This document shows, one piece after another, positions 17,801-25,376 of a stretch of 64,000 nucleotides of DNA. The stretch comes from Prevotella sp. (GTDB lineage Bacteria > Bacteroidota > Bacteroidia > Bacteroidales > Bacteroidaceae): assembly GCA_016281815.1 (NCBI GenBank), contig JAEEJK010000046.1, positions 62,001 to 126,000 of the forward strand, in the 5' to 3' direction. Below the pieces are notes generated by a model, which was not told where the DNA came from, searched no databases, and was given only the letters and a program-made list of their open reading frames with translations. A program made the position numbers and the translations under genes. Each line of letters opens with the position of its first letter. The stretch's first letter is position 1.

Positions 17801-20800
17801 AAACTTTCCAAGTCCATGACTTCAATGCCAAAAGACTGGGCACGCATACACCATCGTTCCTGGCTGTGAGCGACAAGCGGTTCCCCACCGACGGCGGCGC
17901 CGTGAAACTGCAATTTGGCACATCGCTCCATGATGTGCATGTGGTTTACAGCATCATCGCCGGTAATCACATCATCGAACAAGGCACGATGCTGCTCGAT
18001 GATGAGATCCATACTCGTACGCTGACTTACCGACCGGAATATGGTTCAGGGGTGTTTGTCACCACCGCCTTCATCAAGGACGGACAGGTTTACAATGAAC
18101 AAACAACCATCGAAATGCCGCTGCCCGATAAACACCTGACAATGAAGTGGATGACATTCCGCGACAGACTCACCCCAGGACAGGAGGAGGAATGGCGCTT
18201 GCAGGTGACTCACCCAGACGGTTCGCCCGCCGCCGCCAACATACTTGCCACCCTCTACGATGCCTCGCTCGACCGAATCATTAACCACACCCTTAGGTTT
18301 TCCCCACTCAGTCAATATGTAGTTTCAGGCAGACCATGGAAAAGTCCGAATATCTCCAATTCCAAACAATTATCACTCATCACTGAAAAACTTCGGTTGG
18401 AGAAAGCCCAACCGTTGTCGTTCAGTTATTTCGACCCTCTGCTGTCCATACTTCGAGGCAACAGTCAGACCATTCAGGAGAAAATGACTGTTTCGCGCCT
18501 GTTACCAAAAAACATGCAGAAAAAAGGCAGGCAGGGATATGCCTGCGGCGTTGTGGTGGATGATCTGGGTGACCCTCTCGTCGGCGCCATCGTAACCATC
18601 AAAGACAGTGAAAAAGCGGTTGTGACCAACATTGACGGGGAATTTGAGATTACGGTGCGTGAGCCTAAAACTCTGTCGGTGAACTGTATCGGTTACAAAT
18701 CTGCTACAGTAAAAGCCTATCCCGGCAGTTATCTCAACATTGTCCTTTATCCTTCCACTGTTCTGAAAGAAGTAGTGGTAGGTGCAGGAAAAAGGAGAGA
18801 AGGTGGGTCGTTGAGTGAACCAGACGCGAATCTGGCGTTACAGGGAAGGATTGCTGGTCTTGACATCGTCTACAACTCATCTTCATTTGGTGAAAACAGT
18901 ATTCGCGTCCGAGGAACATCGCCCATGGACGATGTAGCAGACATTCCTAATAACCGCGGCATACAACAACCGGTGGTGGTGCGTGAGAACTTCAGCGAGA
19001 CGGCGTTTTTCATGCCCACACTCCGCACCGGCGCTGATGGTACAGCCACCATGGCATTTACCCTTCCCGAGAGCGTCACTACATGGCGCCTGCAGACCCT
19101 TGCTTACGACAAAGAGGCCAACTATGCACAGCACGACACCACTGTGGTGGCTCAGAAGGAAGTAATGGTGCAACCCAACTTGCCTCGCTTCGTGCGTAGC
19201 GGCGACCAGTCGGTCATCGCTGCCAGCATCACCTGTCTCAGTGAGCAAAACCACAGCGGCACGGCACTGCTTCAAATGCTCGACCCATCGACTGAGACAG
19301 TGGTATGGTCTTCGTCCAAACCTTTTACAGTGGAAGGCGGTTCCTCTGCCCAAGTAGACTTCCGCTATCAGCCTACGGACCAATATCCTTTGCTCATCTG
19401 CAGGATGAGTGTCAGCGGTGACTCTTTCGGCGATGGTGAGCAACACTACCTGCCCGTGCTTCCCAACAAGGAGTTTGTGCTTACCACGCATCCCATCACC
19501 ATGCATGGCGAGTCCCGTCTCGACATCCCGCTCAGCGGCACCACATCCCAAGACTCCACACGGGTAACTATAGAGTATACCGATCAGCCTGCTTGGTTGA
19601 TTGTGGGAGCCATACCCACTCTTGCCACCCGTCCCGATGATGATGCGCTTTCACAGGCATCGGCTCTCTATGTCAATACCATCGCCGGGCAAATGATGAA
19701 CTCGCAACCCGAATTGAGAGAAATGATGGAACAATGGCGTGATGGCGCAGACAGCGAAAGAGGCCTGGAGAGTGCTTTGGCAAGAAATCAGGAGTTGCGC
19801 AATGTGCTGTTGGAGGAGACTCCCTGGATGGCCGAGGCGACCAACGAGGAGGCTCAGCAACGCCATCTGATGAAATACTTTGACATGCCTACGCTGAAGA
19901 TGCGTATCAGCAGTGCCATTGAGCAGTTGGGTGCCCTGCAAGGTGCTGACGGAGGGTGGTCTTGGTGCAAGGGCATGGACAGTTCGCCTTACATCACCAC
20001 CTCGGTGATGGAAATCCTCTCACGCCTCGCCGCCCTCGCAAAGATAGACAACGCCACGAGTCAACTTCTCGACCGTGGCATGACCTACCTTGACAAACTG
20101 GCAGCAAAGAAGGTGAAGGAGATGAAACAGCAGGAGGCGCAGAACAAGAAACGGGGAAAAGGCGAGCAAATCATCATCAAACCTGACGAACAGATGCTGC
20201 ATTACCTCTACATCACTTCACTCCTTGACAAAGACCATAAAGAGCCAATGCGGGCTGAGCGCAAATACCTGCTCTCGTATCTCTGCGACCATCGGTTGGA
20301 CTTTTCCATCTATGGCAAGGCTGCCTGTGCTGTAGTCTTGGCAAGAGAGGGCCAGAAGACGAAAGCACGCGAATACCTGAAAAGCGTACTTGACTATGCC
20401 GTGAAAACCGATGAGATGGGTATGTATTTCGACACCCCCAAAGCGCATTATTCTTGGCGCAACTACCGCATCCCCACCGTCATCATGGCGATGGAGGCTG
20501 TGAGGCTCCTCACACCCGAGGACACCACTTCGGTGAGGATGATGCAACGTTGGCTCTTGCAGGAGAAACGTACGCAACTGTGGGACACGTCGGTCAACAG
20601 CATCGACGCCATCCATGCCTTCCTGAGCGCAGGAAGTACAGGACTGGAAAAGATGCAGAACGCCACAGCCTTCCAACTGGACGGACAACCGCTCAGTATG
20701 CCTCAGTCAACGGCTCTCTTGGGATATGTGAAGAACATGCTGCCTGACTGCCATGCACAGAAACTGACCATCGACAAATCATCTGAAGGCACTTCATGGG

Positions 20801-21225
20801 GAGCCGTCTACATACAGTCAATGGAACCGTTGGAGAAGGTGGCCGACGCATCCTCAGGATTCACTGTGAAACGGGAGGTGGTGACGGAAGGTGACGCATT
20901 GAAAGTAGGTGACAAAATCAAGGTTCGCATCACCATCCGTGCCGACCGTGACTATGACTTTGTGCAGGTGGTGGACAAGAGGGCTTCGTGTCTGGAACCC
21001 GTCCGCCAACTCAGTGAATACCACTGGGGGTATTATAGCCAAAAGAAGGACTGTTCTACCCTTTATTTCATCCACCACATGAATAAGGGGGTTCATGTGT
21101 TGGAAACAGAATATTATGTTGACAGGGAGGGTGATTATGGTATGGGTACATGCACCGTGCAGTGTGCCTATGCGCCTGAGTTCACCGCTCGGACAAAAGG
21201 TGGCATCATCAGAACAAGCAAATAA
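14821..21225 (+). CDS. Alpha-2-macroglobulin-family giant protein with STN, two CarboxypepD_reg and TonB-plug-like segments
   Basis: 2134 residues with signal peptide 1-21 (QGLTAQ). Residues 22-95 form an STN-type domain (FKDSSLSDALLAIDDAS ... IFVECTQ). Residues about 98-180 are a CarboxypepD_reg-like beta-sandwich (GRVVDQKGRPMRYANVAL). MG domains include the bait-side MG2 motif FTDRSLYRPGQRVQASV at about 677. A second CarboxypepD_reg unit lies at about 1240-1315, then VVVGAGKRR and a plug-like ALQGRIAGLDIVYNSSSFGENSIRVRGTS at about 1340-1365. The A2M core follows (FFMPTLRTGADGTATMAFTLPESVTTWRLQTLAYD, about 1398-1435), then the alpha-toroid (GADGGWSWCKGMD, about 1708) and a C-terminal receptor-like domain. 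No CxEQ thioester is present; the expected place reads RPDDDALSQAS. It is the third gene of a sigma/anti-sigma operon. A protease trap or surface sensor role is inferred. Confidence 0.85.
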   Translation: MTRRFHLIALFIALMTQGLTAQTINLQFKDSSLSDALLAIDDASDSITVNFVYDDLEDFRVTTDVNNASVQDAVRQVCSFYPMRIISFGNDIFVECTQRDSLRFIGRVVDQKGRPMRYANVALLSPVDSSQVNHGVANDDGYVVIPCAMQEVILRVTHVGYRTYESRCKVTDMGEIVLSPDTKQLKGIKVSASLPPNHVTRRSYASLWKEANRLAKTDLPQKEMEVMRLIAMKARAEDNYGQLLAAELMYGSLQRTVSPDSLDSFVSRLVAEEQSAATHAPMLAATYQTVLSKIIGENDPGSDEAEKYRQKALSNTHVLSQMDSHILQPFLNLGDDSDIFGHDMLSVIGFETGNEVMLRDYYANKGNRKAQMVLDYRLLTDDYHTRYGHVMVDQRTQYLACLDSLIQQYSDIPECCELVIKRYRVMCDMPDYTPSELNAFLDSAISQWGNWRNVVQLQNFKRQLTQPQVKMASSVSQIQPLIPHFVKLKDIRNISQVNVKVSRLGLSQEHPLVQSSYLDEERLNDLRKHVNQKDDIICSKQLGSHPEYEIFEDSIALPPLHPGIYLLEWSTDRKEANTISNILHVSDITLLSEALPDEMIRYVVVNTTTGKPVPHARLSLNGKTSKIVRTDRHGEAVCKNEHSNIYAFTDEDHFSLPLNWTLHYHEEKTSEVKRVHIFTDRSLYRPGQRVQASVAVVLNDHNHQQKMLQGEEIHVKLQVLGSTIMADTIVTTDEFGTATLSFPLHKSKSGLYSIIATPTSDAAEDITSTKCIFEVEEYKLPTFDLQFQPLARHQLETDTLRLPLQARTFSGGSVNRARVVYQASLFSSETSPSSFFERLSMSRTALIAPIVNDTTYTAADGTANLCIPLQIPNMERNGKKVDQFVIRINAKVTDMAGETHEITQNVKYSTRQRTLSLEIPILTMEVDKPLWMTWHLKDHIGLDIDDDITYYIDHPANVFHAVSSKRMELPACQVLTQAGIHRIYAICNGDTVSETFQVHDFNAKRLGTHTPSFLAVSDKRFPTDGGAVKLQFGTSLHDVHVVYSIIAGNHIIEQGTMLLDDEIHTRTLTYRPEYGSGVFVTTAFIKDGQVYNEQTTIEMPLPDKHLTMKWMTFRDRLTPGQEEEWRLQVTHPDGSPAAANILATLYDASLDRIINHTLRFSPLSQYVVSGRPWKSPNISNSKQLSLITEKLRLEKAQPLSFSYFDPLLSILRGNSQTIQEKMTVSRLLPKNMQKKGRQGYACGVVVDDLGDPLVGAIVTIKDSEKAVVTNIDGEFEITVREPKTLSVNCIGYKSATVKAYPGSYLNIVLYPSTVLKEVVVGAGKRREGGSLSEPDANLALQGRIAGLDIVYNSSSFGENSIRVRGTSPMDDVADIPNNRGIQQPVVVRENFSETAFFMPTLRTGADGTATMAFTLPESVTTWRLQTLAYDKEANYAQHDTTVVAQKEVMVQPNLPRFVRSGDQSVIAASITCLSEQNHSGTALLQMLDPSTETVVWSSSKPFTVEGGSSAQVDFRYQPTDQYPLLICRMSVSGDSFGDGEQHYLPVLPNKEFVLTTHPITMHGESRLDIPLSGTTSQDSTRVTIEYTDQPAWLIVGAIPTLATRPDDDALSQASALYVNTIAGQMMNSQPELREMMEQWRDGADSERGLESALARNQELRNVLLEETPWMAEATNEEAQQRHLMKYFDMPTLKMRISSAIEQLGALQGADGGWSWCKGMDSSPYITTSVMEILSRLAALAKIDNATSQLLDRGMTYLDKLAAKKVKEMKQQEAQNKKRGKGEQIIIKPDEQMLHYLYITSLLDKDHKEPMRAERKYLLSYLCDHRLDFSIYGKAACAVVLAREGQKTKAREYLKSVLDYAVKTDEMGMYFDTPKAHYSWRNYRIPTVIMAMEAVRLLTPEDTTSVRMMQRWLLQEKRTQLWDTSVNSIDAIHAFLSAGSTGLEKMQNATAFQLDGQPLSMPQSTALLGYVKNMLPDCHAQKLTIDKSSEGTSWGAVYIQSMEPLEKVADASSGFTVKREVVTEGDALKVGDKIKVRITIRADRDYDFVQVVDKRASCLEPVRQLSEYHWGYYSQKKDCSTLYFIHHMNKGVHVLETEYYVDREGDYGMGTCTVQCAYAPEFTARTKGGIIRTSK

Positions 21226-21236
21226 TATCTTCCGGC

Positions 21237-21304
21237 AAAAAGAGGATTTTTGTGTCAATACAGACGAAAACGGTCTGTTTATTCACAAATTCCTCTTTTT
21301 TTTT
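21237..21304 (+). terminator. Terminator after the macroglobulin gene
   Basis: AAAGAGGATTTTTGTG pairs with CACAAATTCCTCTTT across an inner CAGAC/GTCTG hairpin, and the right arm runs directly into eight or more T. The A-rich left side makes it work on both strands in principle. The T-run also contributes the TTG of the next promoter. Confidence 0.75.
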
Positions 21305-21332
21305 GCATAATCAAAAATTTACACTAACTTTG
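21303..21332 (+). promoter_or_regulatory. Bacteroidota-type promoter of the PH-domain/M48/NfeD/SPFH cluster
   Basis: TTG (21303-21305), 19 bases, then TAACTTTG (21325-21332), a full consensus match, 50 bases before ATG 21382. It overlaps the end of the preceding terminator's T-run. Confidence 0.75.
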
Positions 21333-21381
21333 CTGACGCGAAGTGTCAATCAAATACTGAAACCGAAAAACAAGAACAACA

Positions 21382-21867
21382 ATGAGTCTATCCAAGAACA
21401 ACATGATGGAGGGCGAGAATGTAATCTGTGAGGCCAAGTTCCATTACATGATTTATTGGCTTCCCATTCTGCTTACCCTGCTGGCGGTGGCATTGCCGTT
21501 TATTCCCACCGGTGAGGGCACCTTGAAATACCGGCTGATATTCAGCGGCATCTTCCTCGTCCTGGCTCTGCTTTGGTATATCGTCATCAACAACGGGAAG
21601 AAATTCGTGCTCACCAACAAGCGAATCATTCTCAAGACGGGCATCATCATGCGCAATTCCAAAGAACTCATGCTGCGCAAGTGTGAGAGCATCAACGTGA
21701 AGCAGTCCATACTCGGCCGAATCTTCAACTATGGCGATGTCATCGTCTCAACAGGAGAGGAAAAGGATGTCTTCCAATACATCTGGAGTCCGATGGCCTT
21801 CAGTACCAAGATCAATGAGCAGATTGACAAAATCAGTACGTCAACCAAACTTGAGGTTAACAACTAA
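21382..21867 (+). CDS. Bacterial PH-domain (DUF304/bPH2) membrane protein
   Basis: 161 residues. Two membrane helices at about 27-43 (IYWLPILLTLLAVALPF) and 52-70 (LIFSGIFLVLALLWYIVI) are followed by a bPH2 domain at about 72-155 (FVLTNKRIILKTGIIMRNSKELMLRKCESINVKQSILGRIFNYGDVIV, read in parts), the hallmark of the YdbS/YdbT-like family. The biochemical role is unknown. It is the first gene after a strong promoter and 7 bases upstream of the M48 lipoprotein gene, so a membrane-maintenance function is a fair guess. Confidence 0.85.
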   Translation: MSLSKNNMMEGENVICEAKFHYMIYWLPILLTLLAVALPFIPTGEGTLKYRLIFSGIFLVLALLWYIVINNGKKFVLTNKRIILKTGIIMRNSKELMLRKCESINVKQSILGRIFNYGDVIVSTGEEKDVFQYIWSPMAFSTKINEQIDKISTSTKLEVNN

Positions 21868-21874
21868 AAACAAT

Positions 21875-22780
21875 ATGATTATGAAAAAGACAAATTGGAT
21901 ACTGCTTATCGTAGCAGTGCTGATGGTGGCTTGCGGCACCTCCCGCGTGGTTCCCGTCACAGGACGCAAACAAAGTGTGGTGACCGACAATGCCGGTTTG
22001 CTCACCGAAAGTTTCACGGCTTATAAGACCTTTGTGAGTCAGGCAAAACTGTCTACTGACGCGACGAAGACAGCCTTGGTGAAAAAGGTTGGTCAGCGCC
22101 TGGCTACTGCCGTGGAAACCTATCTTAAGAACAATGGCTATCAGGATGAGGTGCAGAATTACAACTGGGAGTTCAACCTCGTGGCTGATAAGCAGGTGAA
22201 CGCATTCTGTATGCCCGGTGGAAAAATTGTGGTGTATGAGGGCCTGCTCCCCGTCACCCAGGACGAGGCTTCCCTGGCCATCGTTCTCGGCCATGAGATA
22301 GCACATGCCGTGGCCTATCACTCGGCTGAACAGCAGCAGACGGAGAACAAGCGTCAGATCATCGGACAGGTGGCTGGTAGCGTGCTTTCCGCTGCCGGAA
22401 TGGGTACCAACACCGCCAGTACGCTGTCCTCGCTCTATGGACTGGGCTCTCAGATGGCCACGCTTAAGTACTCCCGCAACCATGAGACAGAGGCCGACCG
22501 TATCGGACTGGTCTTTGCTGCCATGGCAGGTTATGACCCCAATGTGGCCCTCACTTTCTGGCAGAGAATGGCAGCCAACAGTTCGGGTGGATCCACTCCT
22601 ACCTGGATGAGCACGCACCCCTCTGATGCCCAGCGCATCGCCGACATCCAGAGGTTCCTCCCCGAGGCATTGCGCTACTATAATCCCAGTGGAGCGGCTG
22701 CTGCCACCACTACGACCAAAAAGGGTGCCGCCAAGAAGACCACCACACCAAAGACGACAAAAACCATCCGAATCAAGTAA
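21875..22780 (+). CDS. M48-family zinc metalloprotease lipoprotein
   Basis: 301 residues from ATG 21875 (ATG 21881 is an alternative). The lipobox LMVAC puts the acylated cysteine at residue 20. The catalytic motif GHEIAHAVAYHS (HEXXH, about 138-149) and the downstream NHETEADRIGLVFAAMAGYDP supply the zinc ligands of peptidase family M48, in the periplasmic LoiP/BepA-like subgroup that degrades misfolded envelope proteins. The last ~30 residues are Ala/Thr/Lys-rich (TTTTKKGAAKKTTTPKTTK), an unusual basic tail. An in-frame extension upstream runs inside the previous gene and is not used. Confidence 0.92.
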   Translation: MIMKKTNWILLIVAVLMVACGTSRVVPVTGRKQSVVTDNAGLLTESFTAYKTFVSQAKLSTDATKTALVKKVGQRLATAVETYLKNNGYQDEVQNYNWEFNLVADKQVNAFCMPGGKIVVYEGLLPVTQDEASLAIVLGHEIAHAVAYHSAEQQQTENKRQIIGQVAGSVLSAAGMGTNTASTLSSLYGLGSQMATLKYSRNHETEADRIGLVFAAMAGYDPNVALTFWQRMAANSSGGSTPTWMSTHPSDAQRIADIQRFLPEALRYYNPSGAAAATTTTKKGAAKKTTTPKTTKTIRIK

Positions 22781-22797
22781 CCATCATTTCCTGAGAC

Positions 22798-23250
22798 ATG
22801 ATAGAGTTTTTCACCCAACATGTATGGCTGATATGGATCTTGATATCCGTATTGGGACTGATTATAGAACTGGGTTCCGGCGACCTCTTCATCCTGTGCT
22901 TCTCCATAGGAGCACTGGCTGCCTCGCTGACGGCCGCTCTCGGTCTCGGTATCATACCTCAACTCATCGCGATGGCACTGTGCGCGCTGTTGAGCATCTA
23001 CTTTATCAGACCGATGGCGCTGAGATACCTACATCGGAATGACCCAGACCGAGTCAGCAACGCCGATGCCCTCATCGGTCGTGAGGGACGGGTGTCGGAG
23101 GCCATCGCTGAGGGCGGCACAGGACGTGTTGCCATCGATGGCGATGACTGGAAAGCAGTGTCTGCCGACGGCATGGCCATCAAGAAAGGAGATAAAGTCA
23201 AGGTCGTAGGCAGAGAGAGCATTATCATCACCGTGGAGCGGGTGGAATAG
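22798..23250 (+). CDS. NfeD-like membrane protein
   Basis: 150 residues. Membrane helices lie at about 8-30, 33-52 and 54-70, then a C-terminal OB-fold (LIGREGRVSEAIAEGGTGRVAIDGDDWKAVSADG ... KKGDKVKVVGRE, about 88-145). This is the short NfeD type that partners with stomatin/SPFH proteins in lipid microdomains; the SPFH gene begins 43 bases downstream. Together with the M48 protease it forms a membrane quality-control group. Confidence 0.9.
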   Translation: MIEFFTQHVWLIWILISVLGLIIELGSGDLFILCFSIGALAASLTAALGLGIIPQLIAMALCALLSIYFIRPMALRYLHRNDPDRVSNADALIGREGRVSEAIAEGGTGRVAIDGDDWKAVSADGMAIKKGDKVKVVGRESIIITVERVE

Positions 23251-23293
23251 CCTGTTCTCATCTTTATTCTTCAATTTTTAATTTTTTTATATC

Positions 23294-24250
23294 GTGAGCA
23301 CATCGATTATCGTATTGATCGCCATCATCATATTGGTGATCTATTTGGCCAAGAAGACTTTGGTCATCATTCCTCAGTCGGAAACGAAAATCATCGAACG
23401 ACTGGGTAAGTATCATGCCACGCTGCAGCCTGGCATCAATGTCATCATCCCGTTCATCGACGCTGCCAAGAGCATCGTCACCCTGAGCCGGGGAAGATAT
23501 GTCTATTCCAACGACATCGATCTGCGTGAGCAGGTGTATGACTTCGACAAGCAGAACGTCATCACCAAGGATAATATCCAAATGCAGATCAATGCGCTGC
23601 TGTATTTCCAGATTGTTGATCCCTTCAAGGCAGTGTATGAGATCAGCAACCTGCCCAACGCCATTGAGAAACTGACACAGACCACCTTGCGTAACATCAT
23701 CGGTGAGATGGAACTTGACCAGACACTCACCTCACGCGACACGGTGAACACCAAACTGAGGGCTGTCCTCGATGATGCCACCAACAAATGGGGCATCAAG
23801 GTCAACCGCGTGGAACTTCAGGACATCACACCGCCGCAGAGCGTGCTGCAGGCCATGGAGAAGCAGATGCAGGCAGAGCGTAACAAGCGTGCCGTCATCC
23901 TCACCAGCGAGGGCGAGAAACAATCGCAGATTCTCCAGTCAGAGGGTGACAAGGCTGCCACCATCAACAGGGCTGAGGCACTCAAGCAGCAGGCCATCCT
24001 TGAGGCTGAGGGTGTGGCACAGGCACGCATCCGCAAGGCTGAGGCTGAGGCCATCGCCATCCAGAAAATCACAGAAGCCGTGGGCAACTCCACCAATCCC
24101 GCCAACTACCTGCTGGCTCAGAAGTATATCCAGATGATGGAGGAACTGGCTTCAGGACAGCAGGCAAAGACTGTCTACCTGCCTTATGAGGCCACCAATC
24201 TCTTGGGAAGTCTCGGTGGCATCAAGGACTTGTTCAACGCACAAAACTGA
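23294..24250 (+). CDS. SPFH/band-7 (stomatin, QmcA-like) membrane protein
   Basis: 318 residues starting at GTG 23294; no ATG is in frame before the membrane anchor. Residues 3-20 form the N-terminal membrane helix (SIIVLIAIIILVIYLAKK). The SPFH domain covers about 24-180 (VIIPQSETKIIERLGKYHATLQPGINVIIPFID). A long Ala/Glu/Gln-rich coiled coil follows (EAEGVAQARIRKAEAEAIAIQKI, about 225-260). It forms large membrane rings and scaffolds proteases or lipids. It is the usual partner of the NfeD protein encoded just upstream. Confidence 0.93.
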   Translation: MSTSIIVLIAIIILVIYLAKKTLVIIPQSETKIIERLGKYHATLQPGINVIIPFIDAAKSIVTLSRGRYVYSNDIDLREQVYDFDKQNVITKDNIQMQINALLYFQIVDPFKAVYEISNLPNAIEKLTQTTLRNIIGEMELDQTLTSRDTVNTKLRAVLDDATNKWGIKVNRVELQDITPPQSVLQAMEKQMQAERNKRAVILTSEGEKQSQILQSEGDKAATINRAEALKQQAILEAEGVAQARIRKAEAEAIAIQKITEAVGNSTNPANYLLAQKYIQMMEELASGQQAKTVYLPYEATNLLGSLGGIKDLFNAQN

Positions 24251-24258
24251 CCTGGCAC

Positions 24259-25353
24259 ATGAATATCTGCATCGTGGCTGGCGCAAGGCCCAATTTTATC
24301 AAAGTGGCTCCCATCATGAGGGCTATTGACAGGGCGAGGGACCAGGGTAGGGAAGTAAACTGCCAATTGGTCTATGCCGGCGCTGACACGGACGGGACGT
24401 TGGAGCAGTCGCTCTTTGATGACTTGCAGATGCGCCGCCCGGATGTGTATCTGGGGGTGGACTGTGTGAGTCTGAATGAACTGACCGGTCGGGTGATGGG
24501 AGAGTTTGAAAGGTACTTGGAAAGCCATCCCACCGACGTGGTGATTGTCGTTGATGACTTGGCTTCCACCATGGCGGCGGCTATCGTCACCAAGAAACAG
24601 GGCATCCGACTGGCACATCTCGTAGCGGGCACGCGCTCCTTCGATATCCGTATGCCGAAGGAGATCAATCGGTTGGTTATCGACGGATTGTCCGACCTGC
24701 TCTTCACCGCCGGTGAGGGTGCCAGTCAGATTGTGTCTCGTGAGGGAGCCCAACTCTCCCAGGTCTACATGGTGGGCAATATCCTCATGGATACGCTGAG
24801 GGCCAATTACATGCGGTTCCGCCGACCAAAGGTGTTGGACGAACTTGGACTGGAAGATCAGTCTTATCTGGTGTTCACGCTCAACAGGAAAGTGCTGATT
24901 GCCGACCGTGACAATCTGAGAAAGATGCTCAAGGCCATGATGGAGGCTGCCGGTGAAACGCATATCGTGGCTCCGCTGCGCGGAGAGGCAAGAAAAGTGG
25001 TGGCCTCACTGCTCGCCACCATCAACAGGCCGCTTGATACCTTCCATCTCACCGATCCGATGGGGTACCTGGAGTTCGGCTACCTCACCGCCCACGCCAA
25101 GGGCATCATCACCGATTCGGGAAATGTGGCAGAGGAGGCTACTTTCAATGGTGTTCCCTGTGCCACGCTCAACAGTTACACAGAGCATATCGAGACGGTG
25201 CGTACGGGGTCGAACGTACTGGTGGGTGAGGATGCGCAGTGCCTGCGTGAGACCGTGGCCGACATGGTGGCGGGACGCTGGAAGAAAAGCAATATCCCTG
25301 ACCGCTGGGACGGACGCTCAGCAGAGCGCATCGTGCAGATCCTGCTCTCCTGA
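24259..25353 (+). CDS. WecB-like UDP-GlcNAc 2-epimerase homologue with altered active site
   Basis: 364 residues, the family length, with the GT-B-like fold shown by CIVAGARPNFIKVAPIM at the N-terminus and ITDSGNVAEEATFNGVPC near residue 285. True enzymes interconvert UDP-GlcNAc and UDP-ManNAc for surface polysaccharide. Several conserved positions differ here: the HVEAG glutamate is Val122 (AHLVAGTRSFD), the PEE motif reads PKE (133-135), the GHRRE histidine position is Asn in TLNRK, GxHxD reads AGADTD, and TERPE reads TEHIE. Asp100 of the HGD motif appears kept. It may have a different substrate or be a binding protein. It lies 8 bases after the SPFH gene and converges with cobC. Confidence 0.7.
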   Translation: MNICIVAGARPNFIKVAPIMRAIDRARDQGREVNCQLVYAGADTDGTLEQSLFDDLQMRRPDVYLGVDCVSLNELTGRVMGEFERYLESHPTDVVIVVDDLASTMAAAIVTKKQGIRLAHLVAGTRSFDIRMPKEINRLVIDGLSDLLFTAGEGASQIVSREGAQLSQVYMVGNILMDTLRANYMRFRRPKVLDELGLEDQSYLVFTLNRKVLIADRDNLRKMLKAMMEAAGETHIVAPLRGEARKVVASLLATINRPLDTFHLTDPMGYLEFGYLTAHAKGIITDSGNVAEEATFNGVPCATLNSYTEHIETVRTGSNVLVGEDAQCLRETVADMVAGRWKKSNIPDRWDGRSAERIVQILLS

Positions 25354-25376
25354 GACCGCGATGGGCAGAAGGCCTG

